Positions 1 through 11,880 of a stretch of 64,000 nt of DNA are shown piece by piece (position 1 is the stretch's first letter; each line of letters starts with the position of its first letter). The position numbers and the translations under genes are program-made. Source of the DNA: Fomitopsis serialis (taxonomy: Eukaryota; Basidiomycota; Agaricomycetes; Polyporales; Fomitopsidaceae); contig NW_025955067.1 in assembly GCF_022376445.1 (NCBI RefSeq), positions 1 through 64,000 of the forward strand. Reading direction: 5' to 3'. A model generated the notes under the pieces. That model was given only the letters and a program-made list of their open reading frames with translations, was not told the origin of the DNA and made no database searches.

Positions 1-2
1 CC

Positions 3-1899
3 TCGAAGGCTGCGAAACCGGATGCGGCGAACGCTGCGACGATCGACGCGGCAAACGCGGCGGTGCCCAGTGACGCAGCGAACGCAGACGGGGCTGACTC
101 GGCGATGGCTGACGCGGCGGACGTGGCGACGGCTGACGCGGCGGATGCTGCGACAGCTGACGCGGCGGCAGCAGTGCCGACCAGCGACGCGGCGGAGGCG
201 GACGCGGAGGCAGCGGAAGCGGAAGCGGACGCGGACGCGGCGAAGGCGGACGCGGACGCGGACGGGGCGAAGGCGGACGCGGACGCGGACGCTGCGAAGG
301 CGGCGAAGGTGGCGAAGGCGGCGAAAGCGGACGCGGCGAAGGCAGCGAAGGCGGCGAAGGCGGACGCGGCGAAGGCAGCGAAGGCGGACGCGGCGAAGGC
401 AGCGAAGGTGGACGCAGCGAAGGCTAAGGCAGCGAAGGCTGTCGCAGCAGAGGCCGTCGCTGCGAAGGCCGTCGCTGCGAAGGCTGAGGCAGCAAAGGCC
501 GCGGCTGCGAAGCCTGCCGTGTCCAAGGCTGCGAAAGCCGAAGCGGCGTCAGCCAAGGCTGCGAAAGCCGTGGCAGCGAAGGCCGCGAAGGCTCAGGCTG
601 CGGAGGAGGAGAGAGCCGAGGCGGTCATCGCGCTGAAGGCTTCGAGAGACGCGAGGACTGCGAAGGCCAATGCCACAAGGGCTTCCAACGAGGCCGCGAA
701 GGAGGAAGCCGAAGCTGCGACTGCGGCGAAAAAACGTAAGACTGCGCAGGCTGCGAAAGCGGCGGCGTCTGCTGAGGCCCTGAGGCTCGCTCGACTCGTA
801 GACCCAGTGCTAATACGAATCCCGAAACTGCGATTGTCGAAGAAGCGAGGCCGCGTGGTAAGTGACTGGTGAGTATATCTTGTGCCGAACTAACATCAAT
901 TCAAGGACGAGGATAGTGAAGACGAGGGCGAGCAAGACTACCAACAGGACGACAGTGTCGGGGTTGTCGACCTGGATGCAGACGATGCGATGCCTCGTAG
1001 GCAGACTCGGTTCGTAAGTACTGACAGTTCCTTTCGGTGAAATTAGCTGACAATTGACATGCAGAATGCACACACCGAAGCTGCAGCTGCTGCGCACAAG
1101 GTCCATATTGCGAAGGCTGCGGAGGAGCATGAGAATGCACGTACGAAGCTGGAGAAGCAAATTCGTGACAAGGGGAAGTTGACGAGGTCCTATGCGGACA
1201 AGCTGAACGCGACGCCTGGGAAGGTGTTCTACTGGTCTGAGAGGAGTAAGGAACGAAGTGCTTCAACCAGGGATGCACGATTGGTATGTGTGTTAACCCT
1301 TCCATGCTGAGTAGCCTGACTGACATTGTATGTCCAGGGGACAAGCTTCTGAAGGCTGGCGAGCTCGTCTGCGAGCGAGTATTAGCAGGTCATCATGTCA
1401 AAGTGAGTGTTCATTATCTTTTGTATTGTTTCTTTCTCCTGAGTTGTATGCTCAGGGCAAGGGAACAAACTCACGTACTGTGCATACGCACTGGCCGTGT
1501 GTCTCGGAAGGCGCTCGTAAGCGCTTCCAGATGGATGGCATGCACCGTGGACTTGCGGTAAAGAAGGTAGATCCTGGGATGCTTATCATCCCCAAGGCCA
1601 TCATGGGTGCTGATGTCGCGATGATCAAGAGAGATGTCGCGGCTTCGCTGGGCAGGCAGGGCGAGGTGAAGGAGATATCGGAGGAGGTTAAGCGGCAGAA
1701 CCGGACAGCAAAGCGTATCCGGCGTGATGCGTACAAGGCTGAGGAGAGGGCTGAGAAGGCATTGAACAAGGCTGATAACTTGTTCCAGCGCTACAGGGAG
1801 AAGATAGCTGGGCCTTCAACCAGCGCTGGACAACCTCCTTCCAAGCGCCAGCGCTTGGAAGAGGAGCTCTCATCTGAGCTTAGTGAGCCAGATCAGTAA
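3..1899 (+). CDS. Ala/Lys/Asp-rich helical protein, 5'-partial, unassigned
   Basis: The reading frame is open from the left edge, so the start lies outside the window. The first exon (to about 857) codes roughly 285 residues dominated by Ala with Lys, Asp and Glu in short degenerate repeats of the AAKADAAKAAKA kind, predicted helical or coiled-coil. Further exons follow GT-AG introns: 906-1013 (acidic), 1065-1283, 1338-1402 and 1456-1899. The last exon is basic, contains a tryptophan-bearing stretch (HWPCVSEGARKRF) and a long charged helix, and ends in a Ser/Pro/Arg/Glu tail (PSKRQRLEEELSSELSEPDQ) before TAG. Exon 1338-1402 joins in frame only if one G is restored in the G-run at its 5' end, or if an earlier donor at 1246 is used. 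I do not recognise the family. The KR-rich C-terminus could suit a nuclear protein, but that is inference. Confidence 0.6.
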
Positions 1900-2159
1900 T
1901 TGGGTGTATTATTGTGACCATATCTCCACTAAAAAAAGAAAAAAAACTCGCACTTACAATCATTTAATCCTACCTTCCCCTTGTATATACTTGCAGTTGT
2001 TACAGACCATCCTAATAAGCATACAATATTGTTCATGTACTGCCATTTGCTCTGTGCATAATAGCATGACACTGGCATACTTGCTTATCATCCAAGCTAG
2101 ATGAAAGATAGCTCAAAAGACAAAAGACAGAATGCTAAGTGTAGAGAGAATCTTATGAC

Positions 2160-5100
2160 TTATACAGATCCCCAGGAATGCCAACAGGTACAGCTTTGTT
2201 GATTGTTTCATATATGTTCAAAGGAAAATACTTGCAAGCAAAGATGGCTTTGCTGAGCAGGAATAAGCCTTGTGTATGACTCTACAAATATTTCCAAGTA
2301 TAGGCAGATTATATGCTATGTTCACAATACCTACATTGGCAGTTGGCACAGCTCAGTAATTTGCTCAGTGTGTGTTCATTTGAAACTCCTCATATTCAAA
2401 TATAACCCTACTGGGTGGTCTTATAGCTTGCAAGCAAGTGGTGTGGTGGTCTGCAGTATCAATAGAATATTGTGGCATGTTCATATGACCTACATTGTCC
2501 GTAGGTACAGCTCTGTGATTTGTTTGGTATTTATTTGCTCCAAGTGCTCATATTCAGATGTGGCTTTTTGGGCACAGTGACTGGTGTGTGATTGGCATAT
2601 TCCTGATACAGACCCTATTTACCATCTTTACCAGACATTATGGATTGTCGCTCTGTGGTGCCATTGATCTGTCAGCGAGAATGACTCAGATTGTGTGTGG
2701 CTCTACTGAGGGTCATATCATGTGCATGTGAGTTGTGGTGTGGCCCTAGTAGTGATGGAGCATTCTGGCACCTTCATATTACTTGGATTATTGCTCAGTG
2801 TAGCTCTGTGATTTGTTTGATAGTTGTTCAGCCAAAACTGCTCATATTGAAATGTGGCTTTGCTGAGCGCATGTAGGCATTCTGTTTGACTTGGGGAGCA
2901 CTCTTCGATAGCGCCAGAATATTGTGCCATATTTGGACTCACTGTAACACTGTTGGTTGTCTCTCTGTGCCTGCTGGTTATTCTGTCAGCGAGAATGACT
3001 CAGATTGTGTGTGGCTCTACTGAGGGTCATATCATGTGCATGTGAGTTGTGGTGTGGGCCTAGTAGTGATGGAGCATTCTGGCACCTTCATATTACTTGG
3101 ATTATTGCTCAGTGTAGCTCTGTGATTTGTTTGATAGTTGTTCAGCCAAACTGCTCATATTGAAATGTGGCTTTGCTGAGCGCATGTAGGCATTCTGTTT
3201 GACTTGGGGAGCACTCTTCGATAGCGCCAGATATTGTGCCATATTTGGATCACTGTAACACTGTTGGTTGTCTCTCTGTGCCTTGCTGGTTATTCTGTCA
3301 GCAGAATGACTCAGATGGAGTGTGGCTCTACTGAGCCATCATATGGTGTGCGGGTGGGTTGTAGTATCATCCCTAGTACTGATAGACCATCCTGACATGC
3401 TCATACCACTGCAATTGTGCGGAGTGTGGCTCTGGGATTTGTTTTGTATTTATCCGGCCCAACCACTCGTATTGAGATGTGGCTTCCTGAGTGGACATAG
3501 GCAATGTGCTTAGCTTGAGAAGCCTTTCTTTATGTCAATGGAGTATTGTGCTATATTCAGATTCACTGTAACACTGTTGGTTGTCACTCTGTGCCCACTG
3601 AGCATTCTGTCAGCGAGAATGATCAGATTCAGTGTGGCTCTACTGAGCTGTTATATGGCATGTAGGTGAGTTGTGATGTGGTTCCTAGTATCATGGACCA
3701 TTATAGCATATTCAGACCACTAGGAGTGTCACTGCGGGTAGCCCTGTGATTTGTTTGATAATTGTCCAGTTGGCACTGCTTGTATTCAGATGTGGCTTTG
3801 CTGAGTGCATGTGTGCTTGTGTTGACTTGGGCAGCACTCCCTGATATAGGCAGAATATTGTGCCATGTTCACAAGCACTGTAACATGATTCATTGTGGCT
3901 CTGTGCTGTGCTGGCTATTCTGTCAGCAAAAATGACTCAGATTGAATGTAGCTCTACTGAGCAGTCATATGGCTTGCAGGTGAGTTGTGATATGGTCCTT
4001 AGTACTGACAGATGATTGTGCAATGTTCAGGCCTGCTGGATTGTCCATTAGAACAGCTCTGTAATTTGTTTATAATTTGTTCAGTTGAGAGCACTCATAT
4101 TTAAATGTGGCTTTACTGAGTATACATGGCTGTTGCATTTGAGTTGGACAATATTACCTGATATATATTCACTATTCTGCCATGTTCATATCACCACAAT
4201 TGCAAGGCATTGTCACTCTGTGAGCAGCCAGTGTCTCTGTCAGCCAAAATGACTCAGATTGAGTGTGGCTCTACTGAGTGCTGATATCATGTGCGGGTGA
4301 GGTGTAGTGTTGTCCCAAGTGCTGATGGACCATTCTGGCATGTTCCTATTACTAGGATTATTGCTCAGTGTAGCTCCATGATTTGTTGGATAGTTGTCCA
4401 GCCAAAACTGCTCATATTGAAACATGTCTTTGCTGAGTGCATGTAGGTGTTCTGTTTGACTTGGGGAGCACTCCTCGATAGCGACAGAATATTGTGCCAT
4501 ATTTGGACTCACTGTAACACTGTTGGTTGTCTCTCTGTGCCCTGCTGGTTATTCTGTCAGCGAGAATGACTCAGATTGTGTGTGGCTCTACTGAGGGTCA
4601 TATCATGTGCATGTGAGTTGTGGTGTGGGCCCTAGTAGTGATGGAGCATTCTGGCACCTTCATATTACTTGGATTATTGCTCAGTGTAGCTCTGTGATTT
4701 GTTTGATAGTTGTTCAGCCAAAACTGCTCATATTGAAATGTGGCTTTGCTGAGCGCATGTAGGCATTCTGTTTGACTTGGGGAGCACTCTTCGATAGCGC
4801 CAGAATATTGTGCCATATTTGGACTCACTGTAACACTGTTGGTTGTCTCTCTGTGCCTTGCTGGTTATTCTGTCAGCAAGAATGACTCAGATGGAGTGTG
4901 GCTCTACTGAGCCATCATATGGTGTGCGGGTGAGTTGTAGTATCATCCCTAGTACTGATGGACCATTCTGGCATGCTCAGACCAGTAGGATTGTTGCTCA
5001 GTGCAGCTCTGGGATTTGTTTCATGATTGTTCAGTTGAAACTGCTCATGTCGAGATGCAGCTTTGTTGAGTGCATGTATGCCTTCTGTTTGACATGTGGT

Positions 5101-6720
5101 CCATTCCTTGATATAGATGGAATGTTGTGCCATATTTGGATTCAGTATAACACCGTTGGTTGTCCCTCTGTGCCCTCCTGAGTATTCTGTCAGCGAGAAT
5201 GACTCAGATTTGGTGTGGCTCTACTGAGCCATTATGTGGCATGTAGGTGAGTTGTGGTGTGGTCCCTAGTACTGATGGACCATTCTAGCATATTCAGACC
5301 ACTAAGAATGTCACTGAGTGTAGCCCTGCAATTTGTTTTGTATTTGTGCAGCCGACACTGCTCATATTGAGATGTGGCTTTGTTGAGTGCACGTATGCCT
5401 TCTGTTTGACTTGTGATCCATTTCCAGATATAGATGGGATATTTTGCTGTTTTTGGATTCAGTATAACACCATTGGTTGTCCCTCTGTGCCCTGCTGGTT
5501 ATTCTGTCAGCGAGAATGACTCAGATTTGGTGTGGCTCTAATGAAGCATTGTATGGTGTGCGGGTGAGTTGTGGTGTGGTCCCTAGTACTGATGGACTAT
5601 CCTGGCATGTTCAGACCACACAGGCCTTCACTGGTGACAGTGCTGTGAATTATTTGGGTGTTTGTTTTATTGAGATCACTCGTAATTGAATATCGCTCAG
5701 CTGGGCAGTCATATTGCTTCCGATTGAGTTCAGGTATAGCTCTAAGTAGTCCTGGAGTATTCTGGCATGTTCACACTGTCTGGGTTGTTGTTCAATAGAG
5801 CTGTGTGATTTGTTTGGTATTCTGTCATTCTGAATGACTAAGACTCTGCATGGCTATACTGAGTGGCAGTGTGGCTTGTCAGTGAGGTGTGTGTGATTTC
5901 CTAGTACTGATTGGCTGTCGTGGCATGTTGAGAGTGCAAAATTTGCCATTGGGCACAGCACTGTGATTTGTTTTGTATTTGTTTCCCTCAAATCACTTTC
6001 ATTTAAATGTGGCACTACTGAGCGGTTAGATGGCTTGCGTTGGATGTGGGAACCCTTGCCTGAGACAGACATGCTATTATGGTGAGTTCAGACCATGTAG
6101 ATTGTGAGTTGGTATAGCTCTGTGAATTGTTTGTTGTTTTGTTGTCGGGAACAACTCAGACGTTCCGCAGCTGTGCTGAGAGGTCATATGGCTTGCATAT
6201 GAGTTGGGGAGTAGGCCCTGGCATTGTGAGCCCATTCTTGCCTGTTGAGAAAGCCTGAGCTGTCATTGTGTGCAACTTTGTGATTTGTTTGGTGTTTGTT
6301 CAGCGGAAACAACTTGTATTTCAACGTGGATTTATGGGGGGCACGGAGGGCATGTGTCTGATGGAGAAAACATCTCCTGATATCGACTGACTATTGTGGT
6401 GCATTTAGACCACTTGAAATGTCAACAGGCACAGCTCTGGGATTGAATCGGTGGTTAGTTGGCATAATAAGACCAATAGTCGTCCGTGCTTCTGCTCAGT
6501 GCACACAGAGGCCAGATATGCTCTGGAATGTCTTTCCTAGCGTACATGGAGTGCTGCCACACATTCAGCAGACCAGGAATCGTAACATTGCATGACTTGG
6601 GGATTTGTTCGGTGAGTGATGGTTGACGGTGCAACGGGTGGAACAGTAGCACTACTGAGCGGATGTATTGCTCTCCTTCTGGTTGCCTGCTGTTGACAAG
6701 GAATGGATAACAGGTCCCAT
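2160..6720. repeat. Diverged satellite array, ~158-bp monomer, partly 315-bp dimer
   Basis: A box close to GTGGCTYTRCTGAG recurs about every 158 bp: near 2243, 2406, 2560, 2697, 2854, 3011, 3167, 3322, 3479, 3634, 3792, 3948, 4107, 4265, 4423, 4582, 4740, 4898, 5057, 5215, 5374, 5532, 5692, 5850, 6009, 6167, 6326, 6486 and 6645. Almost all spacings are 154-163 bp; one is 137. Alternate monomers differ, giving a dimer of 312-318 bp marked by GTCAGCGAGAATGACTCAG-like sequence near 2671, 2985, 3297, 3609, 3922, 4239, 4556, 4872, 5189 and 5506. The plus strand is rich in T and G. Short ORFs here follow the repeat and carry no domain. A centromeric, subtelomeric or dispersed satellite role is possible but not shown. 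Confidence 0.9.
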
Positions 6721-7870
6721 TGCATGTGGGGACATACAGGTGGTGACGTGTGTACGTTGGCAGTGGGGCACGCCCAACATTCAAAGTTGTTTCAGCCACG
6801 AGTGAGAGTGGTCCGATATGCAGTGTGGGTCCCTGTGAGAGGTGCTGAAGAAAAGAGAAAAGAGGATGTGAGTGAGAGAACGACAGTGACGAGCGAGAAT
6901 GGTCAGGATGGACGTGTTATGCACGTAGAAAGACAGTTTGAGTTGGCGGTCGGGAGTGCCCGGCAGGCACTGCCCAGCAGGGGGGTCGTGGGAAACTATT
7001 TCCATATATGGTTAGATTGCCCAGCAGGGGCACCGGGCACCAGGCATAGGGGTAGGTTTGGCGCTTAACATGGGTTTGGGGCCCCAAGTTCGGCGGCGGC
7101 GTGCTCGAGAACGGTACCGCCAATGTCTTAGCTTTTTTGGCTATGGGCCCCCCTGGGGGCATCTACGTCTGTGCAAAGTCTCAAGACCATAGGCCTTGAC
7201 TAAAATTAGCAATCCCATTGCTAAATAGGTGTATAAGTGGAGCAATTGATATCATCGTCGACAATAAATTACTCACCTCAGCTCTGCCTGCAATGCACTG
7301 CACAGTGTATATCAACAGTTTGAGAATATTGAGTCGTTTGATGTATCTCTCGCGGTGATCGGCTGCACGCAGCCTAAGTTCATTGTCAATCTCACCTCCA
7401 GCGGCATACCAGGGAGAGCTCTACATTCTTCACGGTGTCGTCGACACAGTGGAATTTGCGTAACTGGCATTGATTGGCAACCCACTAGAGATATCTCTGT
7501 TCTTGTTGTCGGTGGGATAAATGTCAGTGTGGAGCTTGTATTGTAAAATCAGCACTTTGCACAATACTGAGCTGGCTCTACTGATCATGTCCAGAGCTGT
7601 ACAAGCATCCAGCACGAGCAGCAGATTTTTGCGGATTTATTTGACTTTAAATTGTGCTCTTTGCACAGTGTCCTTCATTGGCAACATGACTCATAATCTG
7701 GCTGGACAGAGGATTTTCCACGGTGTCGACGACACCATGAAGAGTATACCCAGCACAGCAGAGGTACCTGGACAAAGCCCAGATAATAAAATGTGTGTAC
7801 TTTGCTCATTGATCACTTTCTTAGTCTTTGATCACTGAGACACCCCGATAGAGACTACTCATGGTCTGTG
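6721..7870. other. Gene-free spacer with small hairpins
   Basis: No convincing coding exon is visible. The stretch holds a duplicated GCCCAGCAGGGG (near 6971 and 7019), a C/G-run segment near 7145, and two related perfect or near-perfect hairpins: CGGTGTCG-T-CGACAC near 7435 and CGGTGTCG-A-CGACACC near 7719. The sequences around these hairpins are weakly similar to each other, so an old duplicated non-autonomous element is possible. Confidence 0.4.
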
Positions 7871-7886
7871 CATGGCCCCCACAGAG

Positions 7887-8075
7887 GCTGCTGGTCTCCG
7901 CATGTCTCAACAGAGCCTGCAGGTCTCCGCATGCCTCAACAGAGCCTGCAGGTCTCCACATTCAGCCACAGAGAACCTGCAGGTCTCTGCATTCACCAAT
8001 ATAGTGTCTGCAGGTCTCCGCACATCCAAAACAGACAATCTCTCTTGGCGCTGCAGGTCTTTTTGCAGAAACTGC
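7887..8075 (+). repeat. 29-31-bp minisatellite, about six copies
   Basis: The core CTGCAGGTCTCCGCAT recurs with GGTCT at about 7893, 7922, 7951, 7982, 8013 and 8056, giving spacings of 29, 29, 31, 31 and 43 bp. Later copies are more diverged. The array ends about 210 bp upstream of the likely start codon of the following gene, so it may lie in that gene's promoter or 5' UTR. Confidence 0.8.
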
Positions 8076-8284
8076 AGTGATTCTAGGGGATGACTCCTGG
8101 GATCATATAACTAGGCCAGCCTACAGGGGTGCGGGCACGGGCAAGCTCACGGGGGGAGAGCAGGCGATCACAGAGAAATTCGGTGCGTACTAGTTTACCG
8201 CTGTACGCTCATCACTCACTGAACTCGGACCCGATTGCAGATGTTGTTCAGACAAGCAACAGAAATCAGAAGAAGTCGGTGGAG

Positions 8285-10368
8285 ATGGACAGCGCGCACG
8301 GCGATGAGGAAGGCAGTGACGAGGAGTTATCGCAGAAGAAGGCGGCTTCAGGGAAGAAGGCGGCTCCAGCGAAGAAGGCAGGTGGCGCTGCAACTCAGAC
8401 CAGCAAGGTACGTATGTTACCTCATATTGACTCATACTCACCCACTGCTTGTGCGTTACCAGACAGCGTCCTCGAAGGGCAAGGCACGAGCCTCAAAACA
8501 GGATTCGTCGGACGAAGATGATGATGAATGGGCGAAGGCCAAACACTCAAGCAGCTCGGAGGCTGGGAGCGATGATGGAAGGGGGTCAAGCTCGGATGAG
8601 GACGATGTCATAGTGCGTTGACCGTTTCATTGACACATACTATCCCACTAATGATACGGAACCTGACAACACCGCTGGACGAGACAGGAGATGCCACAGA
8701 AGAACGTGAAGAAGGCGCGTACCTCGCAGAAGACCAACCCGAAGCCCCGTGTCCGCGTGAAAGTTGCCGACCTGGCCGTCGACATGAAGCCGTTGGTCGC
8801 CATGGCGCAGAACTGCCTACGCAATATACTGGCTCTCAGCACCGCGTGGACGTCGGACACGACAATCACGAGCTCCCGCCTCGTGATGAATGAAGAGCTC
8901 GTCGGGGATGCCCTGAGAGCTGCGCGCGACTCCGTGGACAAGGACGGCAAGAAGATGGTGACGGTACGCACTGCATACAGGATGTTGAGACGTGGGGAAA
9001 GCCCGGAGAATCACGCCCAGCGCAAGCAGGTCAAGGATTTGGTACGTACTTTACTGAATTCCTCGATTGTAGTTGACACTCTGCAGATTTGGACCATCGC
9101 CTCGCAGCTTCGCAACGAGGTGAAAAGAAAGGCGAAGGTCATCGTCGAGCACGCGTACCGCTTGAACGTCGTGCAGGGCCACAAGCGGACTCAACTTGCG
9201 ACCTGGCTATTGACGACGCATGCCATGAAGGTGAGGGGTGGCAAGCGAGGCATCCCGAATTTTGTGTTCGGGGACATCCAGGTTGTTTGGGACGACAAGG
9301 ATAACATCAGCAAGGAGGTCAGTCTCACTGTTCACTGACCTTAACATTCCTCCGTTGCACGATGCATGTCTCATGTTACGCATCAGAAATCGCACGTCAA
9401 GGCTGATACACCTTTCCGACACCCCGCGATCGCCGAGATCATCGCACAGCAGTGGTTCATGGGCCATGCCAAGGCAACCACGCCGACGGAGGAGTTCAGC
9501 AAGGTCCCAGACAACCTAATTGCGTTAGTGTGCAACTCCGTAAGTGTGTTTCTCATTCAAATCCGTAGTATTCAATTTATTTTGTCCAGATTGAACTTGG
9601 CTTGAGGGAAGTCGCGACGAACACGGCTGTGTCGTTCTCAAACAAGGTGTTCGCACCCAAGTAAGTTGATTGTCATCTTGACGTTCATGCATGACCTAGT
9701 ACTGACAATCCTACAGATGGGACGACCTGATGTCCATCCTGGAGGCTATGGAGCACAACGCGCCCGACTACTACAAGGTTACGAAGAGGCAGCTGTGGGA
9801 GAGCATAAGGTGAGGTCGCAGTGCCAGTGATCCGCGGTGCGTGGCAGCTGAATCAGTCGTTCCAGGGCGAGAGCGGAGAGCGGCGGTGACATCAAGACCA
9901 AGGATAGTGATGACGAAGATGGCACCTTCGTCAACTGGTCAAAGCTCCAAACCGTCGCACTTGAAGCCGAGGAACCTGCGGATCAACATGACGCTGGCGC
10001 TTCTGGCAGCGGAGCGAAGACAAACCCCGCATCCGCCAGCACGTCGCGGAGGAAGCCTTCGTCCAGTGGTGCGACAAAGAAGACGACGGGGCACACGGGC
10101 AAGCCGTCATCTACATCGGCCGTTCCTGCGGCAACAAGTGCCCCGAGCTCACCTTCCAGGGCGAAGGCGAGTTCCTCGAAAGGGAAGGCCGTTGGCGAGG
10201 TCGCAGAGCCAGGTGAGTGGAGCACATTGATAATGTGCAACCTACTGATGCATAGAACCAGACGCCGCTTCAGATGATGACGACGGTGATGGACGGGTCA
10301 CGGACGACGGACGCGCACCAGGAGCTGAGGAGCTCGACCAGTTGGATGAGACCGAGGTCGCTGCCTGA
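8285..10368 (+). CDS. DUF6532-like protein with acidic/basic low-complexity tails
   Basis: Nine exons join in phase: 8285-8407, 8463-8612, 8688-9041, 9087-9317, 9387-9539, 9590-9660, 9717-9809, 9866-10212 and 10256-10368, giving about 544 residues. I chose the ATG at 8285 because it opens the acidic N-terminus (MDSAHGDEEGSDEELSQKK) and is followed by a clean donor. Residues 1-100 are Lys/Ala and Ser/Asp-rich. A globular core of about 300 residues follows, with segments such as FRHPAIAEIIAQQWFMG and LIALVCNSIELGLREVATN. The tail is Ser/Ala/Lys-rich and then acidic. The core resembles the DUF6532 family of basidiomycete proteins, whose function is unknown. The family call is from memory of its typical motifs and is moderate; the exon model is strong. 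Confidence 0.8.
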
Positions 10369-11880
10369 GGGACTGCGGTGATAAGTCGTAGTGTACTGTT
10401 CAAGTTTACGCTTTCCGAGGTGCGTCTGTGACTTCTACAGGACCTCATTTATCAACGCTGATTTCTATAGAATACCTACTATCTACATGCTACACGTCTA
10501 CATACCAAACTCGGAAAGTGTATGTACCATTAGTTCTCTTCAATGCTCTGAGGTTTGTTGTGGGCTTGTTCTGCTCTGTCGTATGCTCTGTTGTACTGTG
10601 TCGTTCGTCGTGATGTTGTATTGTAGCTGTACACCATGCAAATTTGATCTGATTACCAATGCAAAAATCAAAGCCAGAGAGAATGAACTAGTAAGATGCC
10701 TTGACACAAAGACGTGTTTCACATGCACCTTGCTGTCAAGGATAATAAGTAATAGCCCCAAATATCACACCCACCCTTGCTGTTAAGGACAGTAAGTACG
10801 ATTAGTAATAAAAGGCTTTGTAGGCAGGAAAGCATACCATGAACTACAAGTAGTCTGTGCGGGGCCATGACATTGACCTGTTGACAAGGCCCTCATGCCA
10901 TTTACGTGCCTTGGGTGTCTTGGTCGAGCAAAATTGGCAGGGGACTTGTCTTTTAAACCAATTGTACTTGGGCGACTTGCACAAGGCGCTCAAGTAAAAT
11001 GCTTTTTTCCTGATGTGAGGGTGCTGTCAGCCGGATCGAGGAACGGGTTCTCTCCGTCACTGTCGTCAGCGCGCGGAAGGGGAATGCCGTCTAGTGCGGG
11101 TACCCTGAGCGATGGGTCGTACAGCGAGTCCGGGGAGTGATGTGCGATAGCGAGCTCCTCGAGTAGACTTCTCGTAGGGGTGCGAGGCTCTGAACGATTA
11201 GGGACGGTAGCGAGAGTTTTCACTCGGGACCGTGTGATAGGCAGGATGACGTGGCACCCGGGGTTGGGTCAACAAGATTTTACCAACGAAATCCCCCTCG
11301 CGGTGGGCTCCAGTTGTGGTGATTGCGAGTCCCCGGTGCGTGGACGACGCGGAAGGGAATTCTTGGTATCGGTGAAAACGATGGGCGGGGGTCGTTGGTG
11401 CAAGTTGACGGTTTGCGGAGGAAGCGAGCGAGGTCCGTGGTACCTCGCGGAGGGAAAAGGGGAGATGGGGTGGTGCGCCGCACGCTTCGTCCGCGATGTC
11501 CTTTAGTGAAGACCGCCTGTCCTAAGCCTGGTATACTCGATAGCCTTCCCTCCGACGTTCCTAACCTGAGCTCTCCTCGATCCTGAGCCTGAGCCTAACT
11601 TCTGCAACCTTCCTTAGCCTGAACGCGAGCCTGAGACGGGACCTGAAGCCTGAGATTGCCCGGTGCAACCTAGATACTGAGTCCTGAGAGGTAGTGGTAG
11701 GTAACTGACTAACTCTTTCCTCCGCCCCGTCCTCCTAGCCCCCTTCCGCTGCCTTTCCCACGTCCCTACCTCGCTGGCACCCGTTCCCCTCCGTTCCTAC
11801 TCCTTCCGCCCCCGTGGATCTCCCTCCGCCGTCCCTGCCGTCCTCTTCCATTCACCGGTCCACCGTCGTTGGAGTCCTCG
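10369..11880. other. Intergenic, no gene recognised
   Basis: No exon chain or recognisable motif is visible on either strand. Between about 11515 and 11690 the sequence has irregular CCTGAG/CCTAAG-type hexamers. From about 11720 it becomes pyrimidine- and TCCG-rich up to the next ORF. Confidence 0.4.

Noticed and set aside
2160..6720. CRISPR array or coding tandem repeats
   Set aside because: The repeats are 158 bp and head-to-tail without spacers, the genome is fungal, and the ORFs in them are short and change frame between monomers.
9983..10240. Minus-strand ORF rich in Ala/Val/Asp
   Set aside because: Antisense to the Ser/Ala/Lys-rich tail exon of the DUF6532-like gene.
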